A stretch of 64,000 nucleotides of DNA from JASLZO01 sp965247995 (GTDB lineage Bacteria; Chloroflexota; Dehalococcoidia; UBA6926): assembly GCA_965247995.1 (NCBI GenBank), contig OZ252041.1, positions 992,001 through 1,056,000 of the forward strand, written 5' to 3'. Positions 18,357 to 26,912 of this stretch are shown here, piece after piece. The notes under the pieces were generated by a model, which worked only from the letters and a program-made list of their open reading frames with translations, searched no databases and was not told the origin of the DNA. The position numbers and the translations under genes were made by a program. Position 1 is the stretch's first letter; every line of letters starts with the position of its first letter.

Positions 18357-19784
18357 CTACCAATCGCGAGGCGCCTGTGAAGATTGGTACCGGGGCGACG
18401 GTGGGCGATCGATGCGGAAATCGGAGGCGTCGATGCCGAGGACAACGCTGAAGCGCGTGTCGGCTAAGCGGGAGGCGATGCGTGGCTCGGTGCGTTCGAG
18501 TTCGTCGAGCGGGAGGTCGGTCGTGACGACCATCGGGAGTTGGGCGTTGTAGCGGTAGTTGATGATCTGATAGAGCTTCTCTTGTGCCCAGGGTGACGTG
18601 GAGTGCGCACCGAGGTCGTCGAGGACCAGGAGCGGGACGCGCTTGACCTCCTCGAAGGCCTCGTCATATGTGACCGTCCCGCCGGGTTGGAACGTGAATC
18701 GGAGGTGGTCCAGGAGGTCTGGCACGACGACGAGCAAGACCCTGGCGCCGTTTCTGGCGCACGCGTTGGCGACGGCGGTGGCGAGGTGGGTCTTGCCGAC
18801 GCCATGGTCGCCCATGAAGACAAGCCAACCGTCCGGTTTCGCGGCGAATAAGCGGGCGGCCCGATAGGCGGACCCGACGTTTTGGGCCTGTTCAGGCGTG
18901 AGGTCGGCGCGATTCGGTTGGAAACTCTCGAACGTCATGGCCTGGAAGCGCGGGAGGTTGAGCGCGCCGCCGGTGGCGGACGGCTTGGCCTCGGTGGCCA
19001 CGGCGACGACGCGTGCGATCTCCGGATCGGCGAGGCGGCTCCGGAGACGGGCGTCGACCGCGTCGAGCGGGACCGAGAGCGTGACTACAGTTGGGAGGCG
19101 GGCGGTGAAGCGGTGGTTCAGCACCTGAAAGAGTTTTTCTTCGGCCCAGGGCGTGGGCGCCTGTGCGCCGAGGTCGTCGAGCACCAAGAGTGGCGCTTCG
19201 CGGACCTGGTGGAAGAGGGAGTCGTAGGCCAAGTCGGAGTCGGGCGCGTACGCGGACCGCAAGTGGTCGAGGAAGTCCGGAACGAATATAAAGAGGGCCT
19301 TACCGTCCTCCTGCAGCCGAAGGTTGGCGATAGCCGCCGCTAGGTGGGTCTTGCCGGACCCAGACGGGCCGAGTAGGACGAGCAAGCCGTGGGGTTGGGC
19401 GCTGAAGGCCTTGGCCGCGGCGAGGGCCCGACCGAACATTTCGCGACTCTCTGGCTCGGGACGTATGCCGGAAGCGATGGTGTTCCCGAAGGTGCATGCG
19501 AACATCGGGCCGAGGTTGCTATAGCGCTGGAGGCGATCGAGGCGTTCGCGCTCGATCGCCTCGCGGCGGCAGGTGCAAGGAACGGGCTTCCCGAAGTCGG
19601 GGTGGTCGATTGTGAGTGACCGGCCGACCCAGCCGGAGCCGCCGCACATGGTGCAAGCGGCGTCATCAGTGATGCGATCCGATGTATCGGAATCGCTGGC
19701 GTCTTGTTCAGTCCCAGCGGACGACGCGTCCGTAGCGACCGGCACGATATCGGCCTTTCGAAGCGCGTCGCTCAGTCGTTCCAT
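18357..19784 (-). CDS. DnaC/DnaI-like helicase loader with two tandem AAA+ domains
   Basis: 475 residues. An N-terminal zinc-finger-like region (CTMCGGSGW ... CTC, about residues 44-75) resembles that of DnaI. Then come two successive AAA+ modules: Walker A GPSGSGKTHL with Walker B LLVLDDLGA, and again GDHGVGKTHL with LLVLDDLGA. Family members normally have one. The protein probably loads the DnaB helicase, encoded two genes upstream. The ATG at 19784 has an excellent AAGGAGGG site; the longer frame to 19937 lacks one. Its first 77 nt overlap the end of the DnaD-like gene in another frame. Confidence 0.85.
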   Translation of the reverse strand: MERLSDALRKADIVPVATDASSAGTEQDASDSDTSDRITDDAACTMCGGSGWVGRSLTIDHPDFGKPVPCTCRREAIERERLDRLQRYSNLGPMFACTFGNTIASGIRPEPESREMFGRALAAAKAFSAQPHGLLVLLGPSGSGKTHLAAAIANLRLQEDGKALFIFVPDFLDHLRSAYAPDSDLAYDSLFHQVREAPLLVLDDLGAQAPTPWAEEKLFQVLNHRFTARLPTVVTLSVPLDAVDARLRSRLADPEIARVVAVATEAKPSATGGALNLPRFQAMTFESFQPNRADLTPEQAQNVGSAYRAARLFAAKPDGWLVFMGDHGVGKTHLATAVANACARNGARVLLVVVPDLLDHLRFTFQPGGTVTYDEAFEEVKRVPLLVLDDLGAHSTSPWAQEKLYQIINYRYNAQLPMVVTTDLPLDELERTEPRIASRLADTRFSVVLGIDASDFRIDRPPSPRYQSSQAPRDW

Positions 19785-20430
19785 CGATCGGTCCCTCCTT
19801 TCCTTCCTCGCGCCACCGGGCCAGGATGGCCCGAACGTAGGCCCAGCGGCGGACATTTTGTGCTGCGGCTTCTCGGAAGGCGTCGGCGATCCAATCGTCG
19901 GGGAAGGCGGATTCGGCGTCGGCCAATTCCTCCGCAATCCTGGCGCCGGGGATCGTCCCGATGGTGTCCTCGTAGAGCCTGAAGATATTGAGGGGGGCTG
20001 GCACGCCCTGCGTGGCGATCGGTGTGGGGTCGGCGACGGTCGCTCCGTCAGCGATCTCCACCGCGCCGGTTCGGACGCGCGATATGGCCTTCCTGCCCTC
20101 GGGGTCGTTGAGGAAGTAGGCGCAGCGCTGTGCGGTCCCGCTTTCGGCTAGCGGTAGGTGGAGCAAGAGGCCGCGAGCGGTTGCCGATGCGGCCGCGGCG
20201 TCGATTGACTGCGGGGCGTTTCCGGCGAGTTCGGGAGCGTCACGGAGTTCGGCGTCCGAGACCCAACGGACCGAACCTTTTTGGCGCTTGATGCGGCGGA
20301 TCGCGACGAGGACGGTCTTCAGTTCGAGAAGATCGTGGAGCGCCGGAAGGACTTCAGAGAAGAAGGCGGCGGGAATTGCGGTCGCGTCGCTCCGGCTCGG
20401 AAACCCGGGGAATGGGTGTTGGCTGGTCAC
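19708..20430 (-). CDS. DnaD-domain replication initiation protein
   Basis: About 240 residues. The C-terminal half carries the DnaD/DnaB2 domain: LNIFRLYEDTIGTIP, then AEELADAESAFPDDW and IADAFREAAAQNVRRW followed by YVRAILARW. In Bacillus this domain acts in primosome assembly, recruiting the helicase and its loader. The context (dnaB before, DnaC-like loader after) supports that role. The start is uncertain; I chose a GTG at 20430 that lies 17 nt after the dnaB stop, because longer frames run into dnaB. The N-terminal part may be a winged helix. Confidence 0.8.
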   Translation of the reverse strand: MTSQHPFPGFPSRSDATAIPAAFFSEVLPALHDLLELKTVLVAIRRIKRQKGSVRWVSDAELRDAPELAGNAPQSIDAAAASATARGLLLHLPLAESGTAQRCAYFLNDPEGRKAISRVRTGAVEIADGATVADPTPIATQGVPAPLNIFRLYEDTIGTIPGARIAEELADAESAFPDDWIADAFREAAAQNVRRWAYVRAILARWREEGKEGPIDGTTERRASKGRYRAGRYGRVVRWD

Positions 20431-20446
20431 GAGCGCCGAGACCGAC

Positions 20447-21841
20447 CTAGTTAAACAACGACCCGATGCCGGAGCCATCGGTGGGTTTGAGGAGATCAAG
20501 GAAGCTGGTGATCTGATCGCGGAACACGAGGGAGAAGCGGCCGACCGGCCCGTTCCGGTGCTTCGCGACGATCACCTCGGCGAGGCCGCGGGGGTACTCC
20601 TCCTCGGGGTGCAGACGTTCCCACTCCTCTGGGGTGAAGTAGAGCTCGGGGCGGTAGAGGAAGGCGACGACGTCGGCGTCCTGCTCGATAGACCCGCTCT
20701 CGCGGAGGTCGGAGAGTTGCGGTTCGCGGTTCGGGCGTTGTTCGACGGCTCGGGAGAGCTGAGAGAGCGCCAAGACTGGCACGTTGAGGTCGCGTGCGAG
20801 GGACTTCAATGACCGCGTGATCTCGGAGATCTCCTGCACGCGGTTGCCGCCGAAGGCGCCGGCTCCGGCCATCATCTGGAGGTAGTCGACGATGACGAGG
20901 TCGAGGCCCCGTTCGAGGTAGAGCCGGCGGGCCTTCGACTGCATCTCCACGACGGAGAGGCGGGATGAGTCGTCGATATAGAGCTCGAGGTCGGCGAGGT
21001 CGCCGACGGCGCGCATGATGAAGGCCTCTTCGCGGTCGGTCCAGTCTCCAGCCCTGATGCGTCGGGTGCCGATTGAAGACTCCGAGGCCAGCAACCGCTC
21101 AACGACCTGGACGGTGGGCATTTCGATACTGAAGAAGGCGACGACGCGGGAACGGCCGTCGGCCCGCCGCTGACTGGCAACCGAGCGTGCCAGGTTGAGG
21201 GCCATGGCGCTCTTTCCGCCTCCGGGGCGAGCAGCGAGGATCAACAAATCGGACGGTTGGAGTCCACCGAGAATGGCATCGAGATCGGCGAACCCGGAGA
21301 GGGCTGCCTCCCGTTGGGCGCCGAGTTGGACGTCATCCTCCAGGAAGGTATCGAGGGCTTGCCGGAGCGAGACGAGGTCGCGCAACTGCTGGTTGGCGCG
21401 GATCTTGTAGATCAGGTCCTCGGCGTCGCGGAGGGCTTCTTCCTCGTCGAGCTCGGCTCGGTAGCCGATTTCGGATATACGGCCTCCCGCGGAGATGAGC
21501 CGACGCATGATGGCTAGGCGGCGGACGACGTGGCCGTAGTTCTCCGCGTAGATCGAGGTTGGGATGGTGGCGATGAGGTGGCTGAGGAACGGCAGGCCGC
21601 CAGTCTCTTCGAGCTGTTGTCGGCGGGAGAGCTCGTCGGCGATGGAGATCTGGTTGATCGGCTCGTTTCGGCGGAAGAGTTCCAGGCAGGCGCCGTAGAC
21701 CCAGGCGTGTTTCTGACGGAAGAAGTCGTCCGGTTCTAGGAACGAGGAAACGCGTGGCGTGGCGTCGCTGTCGATCAGCAGCGACCCGAGGACGGCCTCC
21801 TCAGCTTCATCGTCATGTGGTGGAAGCTGTTCGGTATACAC
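20447..21841 (-). CDS. dnaB: replicative DNA helicase DnaB
   Basis: 464 residues with the standard two-domain layout: N-terminal helical domain beginning PPHDDEAEEAVLGSLLID, then the RecA-like motor with Walker A ARPGGGKSAMA, FFSIEM, the Walker B segment VIVDYLQMM and ALSQLSR. It unwinds DNA ahead of the fork as a hexamer. GTG start; the gene follows rplI by 33 nt, an arrangement seen in many bacteria. The C-terminal DLRESGSIEQDAD motif is intact, so it should be active. Confidence 0.95.
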   Translation of the reverse strand: MYTEQLPPHDDEAEEAVLGSLLIDSDATPRVSSFLEPDDFFRQKHAWVYGACLELFRRNEPINQISIADELSRRQQLEETGGLPFLSHLIATIPTSIYAENYGHVVRRLAIMRRLISAGGRISEIGYRAELDEEEALRDAEDLIYKIRANQQLRDLVSLRQALDTFLEDDVQLGAQREAALSGFADLDAILGGLQPSDLLILAARPGGGKSAMALNLARSVASQRRADGRSRVVAFFSIEMPTVQVVERLLASESSIGTRRIRAGDWTDREEAFIMRAVGDLADLELYIDDSSRLSVVEMQSKARRLYLERGLDLVIVDYLQMMAGAGAFGGNRVQEISEITRSLKSLARDLNVPVLALSQLSRAVEQRPNREPQLSDLRESGSIEQDADVVAFLYRPELYFTPEEWERLHPEEEYPRGLAEVIVAKHRNGPVGRFSLVFRDQITSFLDLLKPTDGSGIGSLFN

Positions 21842-21874
21842 AGAATGGCGGCCGTCCTTCTCGCCGACAGCCGG

Positions 21875-22579
21875 TTAGTCCTCGTTCTTTTCCTCGTCTG
21901 GCTCATCGTCGGGCGGACCGTCGGTATCCGTGGACGTAGTCTCCGCGGCGGACGCGGCGTCGTTCACAGCGCTGGTTTCCATCGACGCGTCTTGGGATTC
22001 GTCTGTTGCGGCTGCGTCCTCGGGTTGTTCGCCGGTTTCCTCGGCCAAGCGCTGTTCCTCAGCGGCGATCGCCTGTTCGATGGTTGGTTCTTCGTCAGTC
22101 TCGGCGGCGACGTCAGCGGTTGGTGGGAGGCCACCCTCGGGTTGCACGGAGACGGTGAGGTTGGCGAACACGTCCGGAGCGAGACGGACGCGGACCTCAC
22201 GATCGCCGACCTCCCGGATCGGCTGCGGGAGTTCCACAGCGTGGCGGTCGAGTTCCTTCCCGACGCGTTCGCCGACGGCTTCGGCGATGTCAGTGGCGGT
22301 CACGCTGCCGTAGAGGCGGCCGGCTGGGCCGACGCGGACCTCCATGACGATCGCGTCTTCCCGGAGTTCGCCGACGACGCCCTCGACCTCGGAGTTGAGG
22401 CGGGAGCGGCGTTCGACCTCGACCTTGCGCCGCGACTCGGCGCGGGCGAGTTCATCCTTGGTGGCTAGGACGGCGAGGTTTTTCGGGATGAGGTAGTTGC
22501 GGCCGTAGCCGTCTTTGACCTCGCGGATGTCGCCCGCGATCCCGAGATTTTCGACTTCGTCGATCAAAACGATCTTCAT
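21875..22579 (-). CDS. rplI: ribosomal protein L9 with long acidic C-terminal tail
   Basis: 234 residues; typical L9 is about 150. The first 150 are ordinary L9: MKIVLIDEVENLG, GYGRNYLIPKNLA, the long connecting helix and the C-terminal domain ending near residue 148. The extra 85 residues are strongly acidic, rich in Glu, Asp, Ala and Thr, and look disordered. L9 binds 23S rRNA near the L1 stalk. The tail does not interrupt the domain and its role is unknown. It heads the rplI-dnaB-dnaD-loader operon. Confidence 0.93.
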   Translation of the reverse strand: MKIVLIDEVENLGIAGDIREVKDGYGRNYLIPKNLAVLATKDELARAESRRKVEVERRSRLNSEVEGVVGELREDAIVMEVRVGPAGRLYGSVTATDIAEAVGERVGKELDRHAVELPQPIREVGDREVRVRLAPDVFANLTVSVQPEGGLPPTADVAAETDEEPTIEQAIAAEEQRLAEETGEQPEDAAATDESQDASMETSAVNDAASAAETTSTDTDGPPDDEPDEEKNED

Positions 22580-22635
22580 TGGTGTCCGGCCTCCCTGACT
22601 GACTCACTACGCCGTCCATTGCGAACGCCCGTTCG

Positions 22636-22641
22636 ATTATA
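22636..22641 (-). promoter_or_regulatory. putative -10 element for rplI-dnaB operon
   Basis: A perfect TATAAT on the minus strand about 57 nt upstream of the rplI ATG. No good -35 hexamer sits at the expected spacing, so the call rests on the -10 and position. The surrounding gap 22580-22863 contains no gene that I can support. Confidence 0.4.
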
Positions 22642-22863
22642 GGCGGCGTGTCCAGCTAGCTCTTGAGAGGGCTGCTAGGAGCGTAGTGCGCACCTGGCCG
22701 CCCATCAAAAAACCGTCGAACAGGGGAAAACTGGGCCAGTCCCGTGCTGACGGCGGGATCAAGGGTACGGCAGGCGGCGGACTCACTCAAGCTCGCGCTT
22801 TGCGGAATCTCGTGTCTGCCGGTGGAAAACCCGCTCTCCGACGGGGCGAAGAGCCGCCAAGGA

Positions 22864-23259
22864 TCAACCCAAACGGTCGATTCCAGGGCAGCGATCGAAT
22901 CCCACGTCGAAGCTCAGGATGCGATTCGTCCCGGCCTTCCGCATCACGGCAACATGGAGCGCGTCGCGTGCCGAGAGGCCATCCACCGAGTCGATCACCG
23001 CTCGCGCAGCGTGGACCTCCGACATGCTGAAACCCAGGACTTCGTCGATACACGCGTCCAGGCTGTCGAACGCAGGTCCGATGGCATCGAGCCGCTGAAT
23101 AGCCGTATACCGATGCAGGATCTCCTGATAGACCTCCACGTCGGTCACGAGCTGCTCCTCGTCTCGCGCCAGCCGGGTCAAGACAGCCATGGCCCGATCT
23201 TTGTTCGGATGTGACGCGCCTACGAGATACATGGGCACGTTGGAATCGACGAAGATCAC
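22864..23259 (-). CDS. VapC-like PIN-domain toxin
   Basis: 131 residues with PIN-domain acidic residues in order: VDSNVPMYL near the N-terminus, Glu in DVEVYQEIL, SARDALHVAVM and SFDVGFD near the end. PIN toxins cleave RNA, often tRNA or rRNA, using Mg2+ held by these acids. The GTG start overlaps the stop of the preceding ribbon-helix-helix gene as GTGA, the usual antitoxin-toxin layout. Target unknown. Confidence 0.82.
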   Translation of the reverse strand: MIFVDSNVPMYLVGASHPNKDRAMAVLTRLARDEEQLVTDVEVYQEILHRYTAIQRLDAIGPAFDSLDACIDEVLGFSMSEVHAARAVIDSVDGLSARDALHVAVMRKAGTNRILSFDVGFDRCPGIDRLG

Positions 23260-23501
23260 GCGGGGCGTTGTCCGGCCTCGATCTCCCGGAGCATGTCCTC
23301 GATGTCAGCTGTTGGGAACTGATGTCGCGAGGCGTCGGCGATGGACCGCAGCTTCGCCTCCACGGTGCCAGGTTGGTCGGCCCGCGCCGAACGCAGCGCC
23401 TGACGTACCCATTCGGCAACCGTGACCCGGTGGCGTCGGGCAACGGTCTGTATTTCTCGGTACTCGTCCTCGTCGAAGAGGACTTGGAGCCGCTTGGTCA
23501 C
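23256..23501 (-). CDS. ribbon-helix-helix antitoxin paired with VapC-like toxin
   Basis: 81 residues, GTG start. The N-terminal MTKRLQVLFDEDEYREIQTV plus VTVAEWVRQALR has the beta-strand and two-helix pattern of CopG/Arc-type DNA-binding antitoxins; the C-terminal half (DASRHQFPTADIEDML) would wrap the toxin. Its stop overlaps the toxin start. A palindrome lies 15 nt upstream and fits autoregulation. Confidence 0.78.
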   Translation of the reverse strand: MTKRLQVLFDEDEYREIQTVARRHRVTVAEWVRQALRSARADQPGTVEAKLRSIADASRHQFPTADIEDMLREIEAGQRPA

Positions 23502-23515
23502 ATAGTTAGTCTACT

Positions 23516-23536
23516 TGACTCATGGATGATGAGTCA
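23516..23536. promoter_or_regulatory. operator palindrome of the toxin-antitoxin operon
   Basis: TGACTCAT (23516-23523) and ATGAGTCA (23529-23536) are perfect inverted repeats separated by 5 nt, directly upstream of the antitoxin start. Ribbon-helix-helix antitoxins bind such sites to repress their own operon. Function inferred from position. Confidence 0.6.
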
Positions 23537-23589
23537 TGATCGGACCTAATGGTGCTCGATGCCTCCGTTCGATTACGTGGTGCTCGGGC

Positions 23590-25791
23590 CTATTCGACGG
23601 CGTTGGACCAGGCGTCTGCGATCCGGGTGATGGGGAGGTCAATGGCCATCGGTTGGATCCTGAGGGCGGTCCCGCCGACTGAACCGATGCGCAAAACCAG
23701 CACGCCGGTGTCCGTGGCTACGGTCTCGAACGCTGCGAGGTCCTCAGGACTGACGGACACGACGACCCGGGCGGGCGCCTCGCCGAAGAGGACGGCGTCC
23801 GCGCGGGCCGGTGAGTCGAGGTCCAATTCGGCCCCGATGCCGCCGAGGATGCAGCTCTCGGCGACCGCGACGGCCAAGCCCCCGTCCGAAACATCGTGCG
23901 CGGAGATCACCAGACGACGTTCGATGGCGCTGCGCACGAAGGACTGCACGTGCACCTCGGCATCGAGGTCCAGCAACGGGCGGCCGGCGACGAGTCCGTG
24001 TTGCACTTCGAGGAACTCGGTTGCGCCTAATGAGGCATCGGGCAGGTCCGGGCGCTCGGCGCCGACGAGGTATACGACGTCACCAGCCTCACGGAACGCC
24101 GCCGTCGCGTGTGCCTCGACGTCCTGGAGGAGACCCGCCATTCCAACGGCGGGGGTGGGGAAGATCGCCCGGTCCTCGGACTCGTTGTAGAGGCTGACGT
24201 TGCCGCTGATGACGGGGATGCCGAGTGCGCGGCAGGCATCGGCTATGCCGCGGACGGTCTCGATCATTTGGTGGGCGATTTCGGGCCGCTCCGGGTTCCC
24301 GAAGTTGAGGCAGTCGGTGATGGCCATGGGGCGTGCGCCGACGCAGGAGAGGTTCCGGGCTGCCTCGGCGACGGCGAGCGCGCCACCGCGGTACGGGTCC
24401 AAGTAGCACGACCGGGGATTCACGTCGGCGGTCAGGGCGAGTCCGAGGCGGGTCCCCTTGATCCGAAGCACGCCCGCGTCGCCACGACCGGGCGAGACGA
24501 CGGTGTTGTTGCCGACCTGGTGGTCGTACTGGCGGTACACGGGGAGCTTGCTGCCTATGGTGGGTGCGCCGAGCAGGCGGAGGAGGGCAGCGCCGAGATC
24601 GGTGGTTGCCGGGAGGCCGGACAGGTCGTGTTCGCGGGCCCGTACGGTATCTGGGTCTTCCTGTCCGCTGAGACGATAGGCGGGAGGGGACGACAGGGCG
24701 GAGATCGGGATATCGGCTACGACGAGCGGGCCGTCCGTGACGCGGGCGTTGCCGGAGGTCGTGACCTGTCCAATGACTTCGCAGGTGAGATCCCATTTGT
24801 CGAAGAGCGCACGGGTCTCGTCGAGGCGTGCCGGGTCTACGACGAGGAGCATGCGCTCCTGAGACTCGGAGAGCATGAGCTCATACGGCGTCATGCCTTC
24901 TTCGCGGCGGGGCATCCTGGAGACATCGATCTCGATCCCGGTACCGCCCCGATCGGCGCACTCGACGGCGGCGCTCGTGATGCCCCCGGCGCCAAGGTCC
25001 TGCATACCGACGAGTAGCCCGGCGGCGGCTGCCTCTAGGCAGGCCTCCAAGAGCAACTTCTCCAAGAATGGGTTGCCGACTTGGACGGCGGGCCGGCGTT
25101 GTTCCGATTCGGCGGTGAGGTCGACGGAGGCGAACGTGGCTCCGTGGATGCCATCACGCCCGGTATCGGAGCCGACGAGGACCAGGAGATTGCCCTCCCC
25201 GCCGGTGTGGGCCAGGACCAGATCGGCCTCCGCGGCTATGCCAACACACATGGCGTTCACGAGCGGGTTGCCGGCGTACGGATCGGCGAAGGTGACCTGT
25301 CCCGCGACATCCGGGATACCGATGCAGTTCCCGTAGCCGCCGATACCACTGACGACGCCGTGGAACAGGTGCGCGCTCCGAGGATGGTCTGGCGGGCCGA
25401 AGAAGAGGGCGTTCAGGAGCGCGATGGGGCGGGCAGCCATGCTGAAGATGTCTCGGATGATGCCGCCGACTCCCGTGGCGGCGCCCTCGTAGGGCTCGAT
25501 CGCCGATGGGTGGTTGTGGGATTCGATCTTCATGACCACGGCGAGTCCTTCGCCGATGGAGAAGGCACCGGCGTTCTCCTCGCCGGGTCCGATCAGCACC
25601 CACGGGGCCTCAGTGGGGAACTCGCGGAGGAGAAGACGCGAGTGTTTGTAGCCGCAGTGCTCGCTCCAAAGGATGCCGAACATGCCGAGTTCCACGTCGT
25701 TCGGCTCACGTCCGTCGAGCCGTTCGACGATGGCTTCGTATTCGGCGTGGGAGAGCGAAAGTTCGGCGAGGGTTTGGTCGGAAACGGGCAT
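23590..25791 (-). CDS. purL: phosphoribosylformylglycinamidine synthase, PurL subunit
   Basis: 733 residues, the size of the small PurL form that works with PurS and PurQ rather than the 1300-residue fused form. Near the N-terminus is the family signature FGILWSEHCGYKHSR, then GVGGIIRDIFSM, the ATP-binding segment MQDLGAGGITSA, and the C-terminal half with DCLNFGNP and VSDGGLAVA. It catalyses the fourth step of purine synthesis, FGAR to FGAM with glutamine-derived ammonia and ATP. PurS and PurQ are not in this window. ATG start; no clear promoter seen. Confidence 0.95.
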   Translation of the reverse strand: MPVSDQTLAELSLSHAEYEAIVERLDGREPNDVELGMFGILWSEHCGYKHSRLLLREFPTEAPWVLIGPGEENAGAFSIGEGLAVVMKIESHNHPSAIEPYEGAATGVGGIIRDIFSMAARPIALLNALFFGPPDHPRSAHLFHGVVSGIGGYGNCIGIPDVAGQVTFADPYAGNPLVNAMCVGIAAEADLVLAHTGGEGNLLVLVGSDTGRDGIHGATFASVDLTAESEQRRPAVQVGNPFLEKLLLEACLEAAAAGLLVGMQDLGAGGITSAAVECADRGGTGIEIDVSRMPRREEGMTPYELMLSESQERMLLVVDPARLDETRALFDKWDLTCEVIGQVTTSGNARVTDGPLVVADIPISALSSPPAYRLSGQEDPDTVRAREHDLSGLPATTDLGAALLRLLGAPTIGSKLPVYRQYDHQVGNNTVVSPGRGDAGVLRIKGTRLGLALTADVNPRSCYLDPYRGGALAVAEAARNLSCVGARPMAITDCLNFGNPERPEIAHQMIETVRGIADACRALGIPVISGNVSLYNESEDRAIFPTPAVGMAGLLQDVEAHATAAFREAGDVVYLVGAERPDLPDASLGATEFLEVQHGLVAGRPLLDLDAEVHVQSFVRSAIERRLVISAHDVSDGGLAVAVAESCILGGIGAELDLDSPARADAVLFGEAPARVVVSVSPEDLAAFETVATDTGVLVLRIGSVGGTALRIQPMAIDLPITRIADAWSNAVE

Positions 25792-25889
25792 CGTGAGCGG
25801 TGCACCTCGGGCGACGTTAGCGGGTTGAGGGCAGTGTATGCGGGGCCGCGCCGCCGGTGCGAGAGGGTCTGCGGGACGTTGGGCGATCG

Positions 25890-26789
25890 CTAGGCCCGAC
25901 CGTCGAGCTGCGTGGCCACCAGGACGAGTTCTTCGATGTCGAGGTCGACGTCGGGGGGGTCGATGAGCGCGAACGGAGCTACCGAATACATGACGCTTTC
26001 GAGCCCATCTTCGACGCCTGATTGGTCTGCCAACCGAGCGGTCCTGGACACGAGGGCGCCTCCGTTGTACTCGGACGAGGTGAGAAACCGTGCCGCGGGG
26101 CGCTGCGCGAGGGACACGGCGGCATCAAGGACGCGGCGGTCGACACGGTAGTCGAGCTCGCGGATGTCAGCTTCCTGGCGGTGCCCACACGCCGCACACC
26201 CTGACTGGATCCGATCCCACCCTTCGATGTACTCGTAGTCAACAGCGGTCGTGCCGCATTGCCGGCACACGGGAGCGGCGAAGGTGATGGTCGACTCCGG
26301 GGCTTGCCCGCCCTCGATGGCGGCGAAGGTCTGGGACGGGGACCGCAATGCGAACCGTAGGACGGTCCGGAAGTCCGCGTTGTGCACGAAGGTCGAGGCA
26401 CGGGCGACATGGACGGTGGATGCCGGAAAGGCCTTCATCACCGCCGCGATTGACGCAGTACCGACCGACTCCCAGTGGTCGGCAGCGTTCGCGTGACACT
26501 CCTCAGGGGAGGGGTCGGGAGCGAATGGGAGGATCTTGGCGTTCGCCTCCGGGGGCGACCCCGCGGTGGACCAGTCGAAGAGCACGTAGGTGATATCGAA
26601 CTCGGACGTGGAATCGTGAAGAGCTCGCATTCGGCCCAAGCGAACAGGCTGCGCGACGAGCGCGATCCAATCCTGAGCGCTGGGGACCCAGGTCGGTATG
26701 CGGCCGGCATCGATGTGCTCATCTCCAGCCAGGGCCGAGGCGAGTTGGTCGATGGTGAAGGATTGTGTGTGGATACGGGGGTTGGCCAT
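25890..26789 (-). CDS. unknown protein with a central zinc ribbon
   Basis: 299 residues. I do not recognise the family. A zinc-ribbon-like pair, CRQCG and CAACG spaced about 24 residues apart, lies at residues 175-203. The N-terminal half contains an SFTIDQLASALAGDEHIDAG stretch and a mixed alpha/beta region; the C-terminal part is acidic. No signal peptide or membrane segment. It is divergent from gcvT, with 123 nt between their starts. ATG start; composition matches the neighbouring genes, so it is not obviously foreign. Confidence 0.65.
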   Translation of the reverse strand: MANPRIHTQSFTIDQLASALAGDEHIDAGRIPTWVPSAQDWIALVAQPVRLGRMRALHDSTSEFDITYVLFDWSTAGSPPEANAKILPFAPDPSPEECHANAADHWESVGTASIAAVMKAFPASTVHVARASTFVHNADFRTVLRFALRSPSQTFAAIEGGQAPESTITFAAPVCRQCGTTAVDYEYIEGWDRIQSGCAACGHRQEADIRELDYRVDRRVLDAAVSLAQRPAARFLTSSEYNGGALVSRTARLADQSGVEDGLESVMYSVAPFALIDPPDVDLDIEELVLVATQLDGRA

Positions 26790-26912
26790 CGTTCTGGAGG
26801 CCTGGAGGCCGTTCTTTCGACCGGCTTCCGTGCCTCGTCCAGCTTACTGCTGGAGTGGCCGTCCGGTATTATCTGGTGACCTCTCGCCCAAGATCAGGAG
26901 CCGCGGAATAAC

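Noticed and set aside
26790..26912. Glycine riboswitch before gcvT
   Set aside because: The 123-nt divergent region shows no glycine-aptamer core and is short for a tandem riboswitch.
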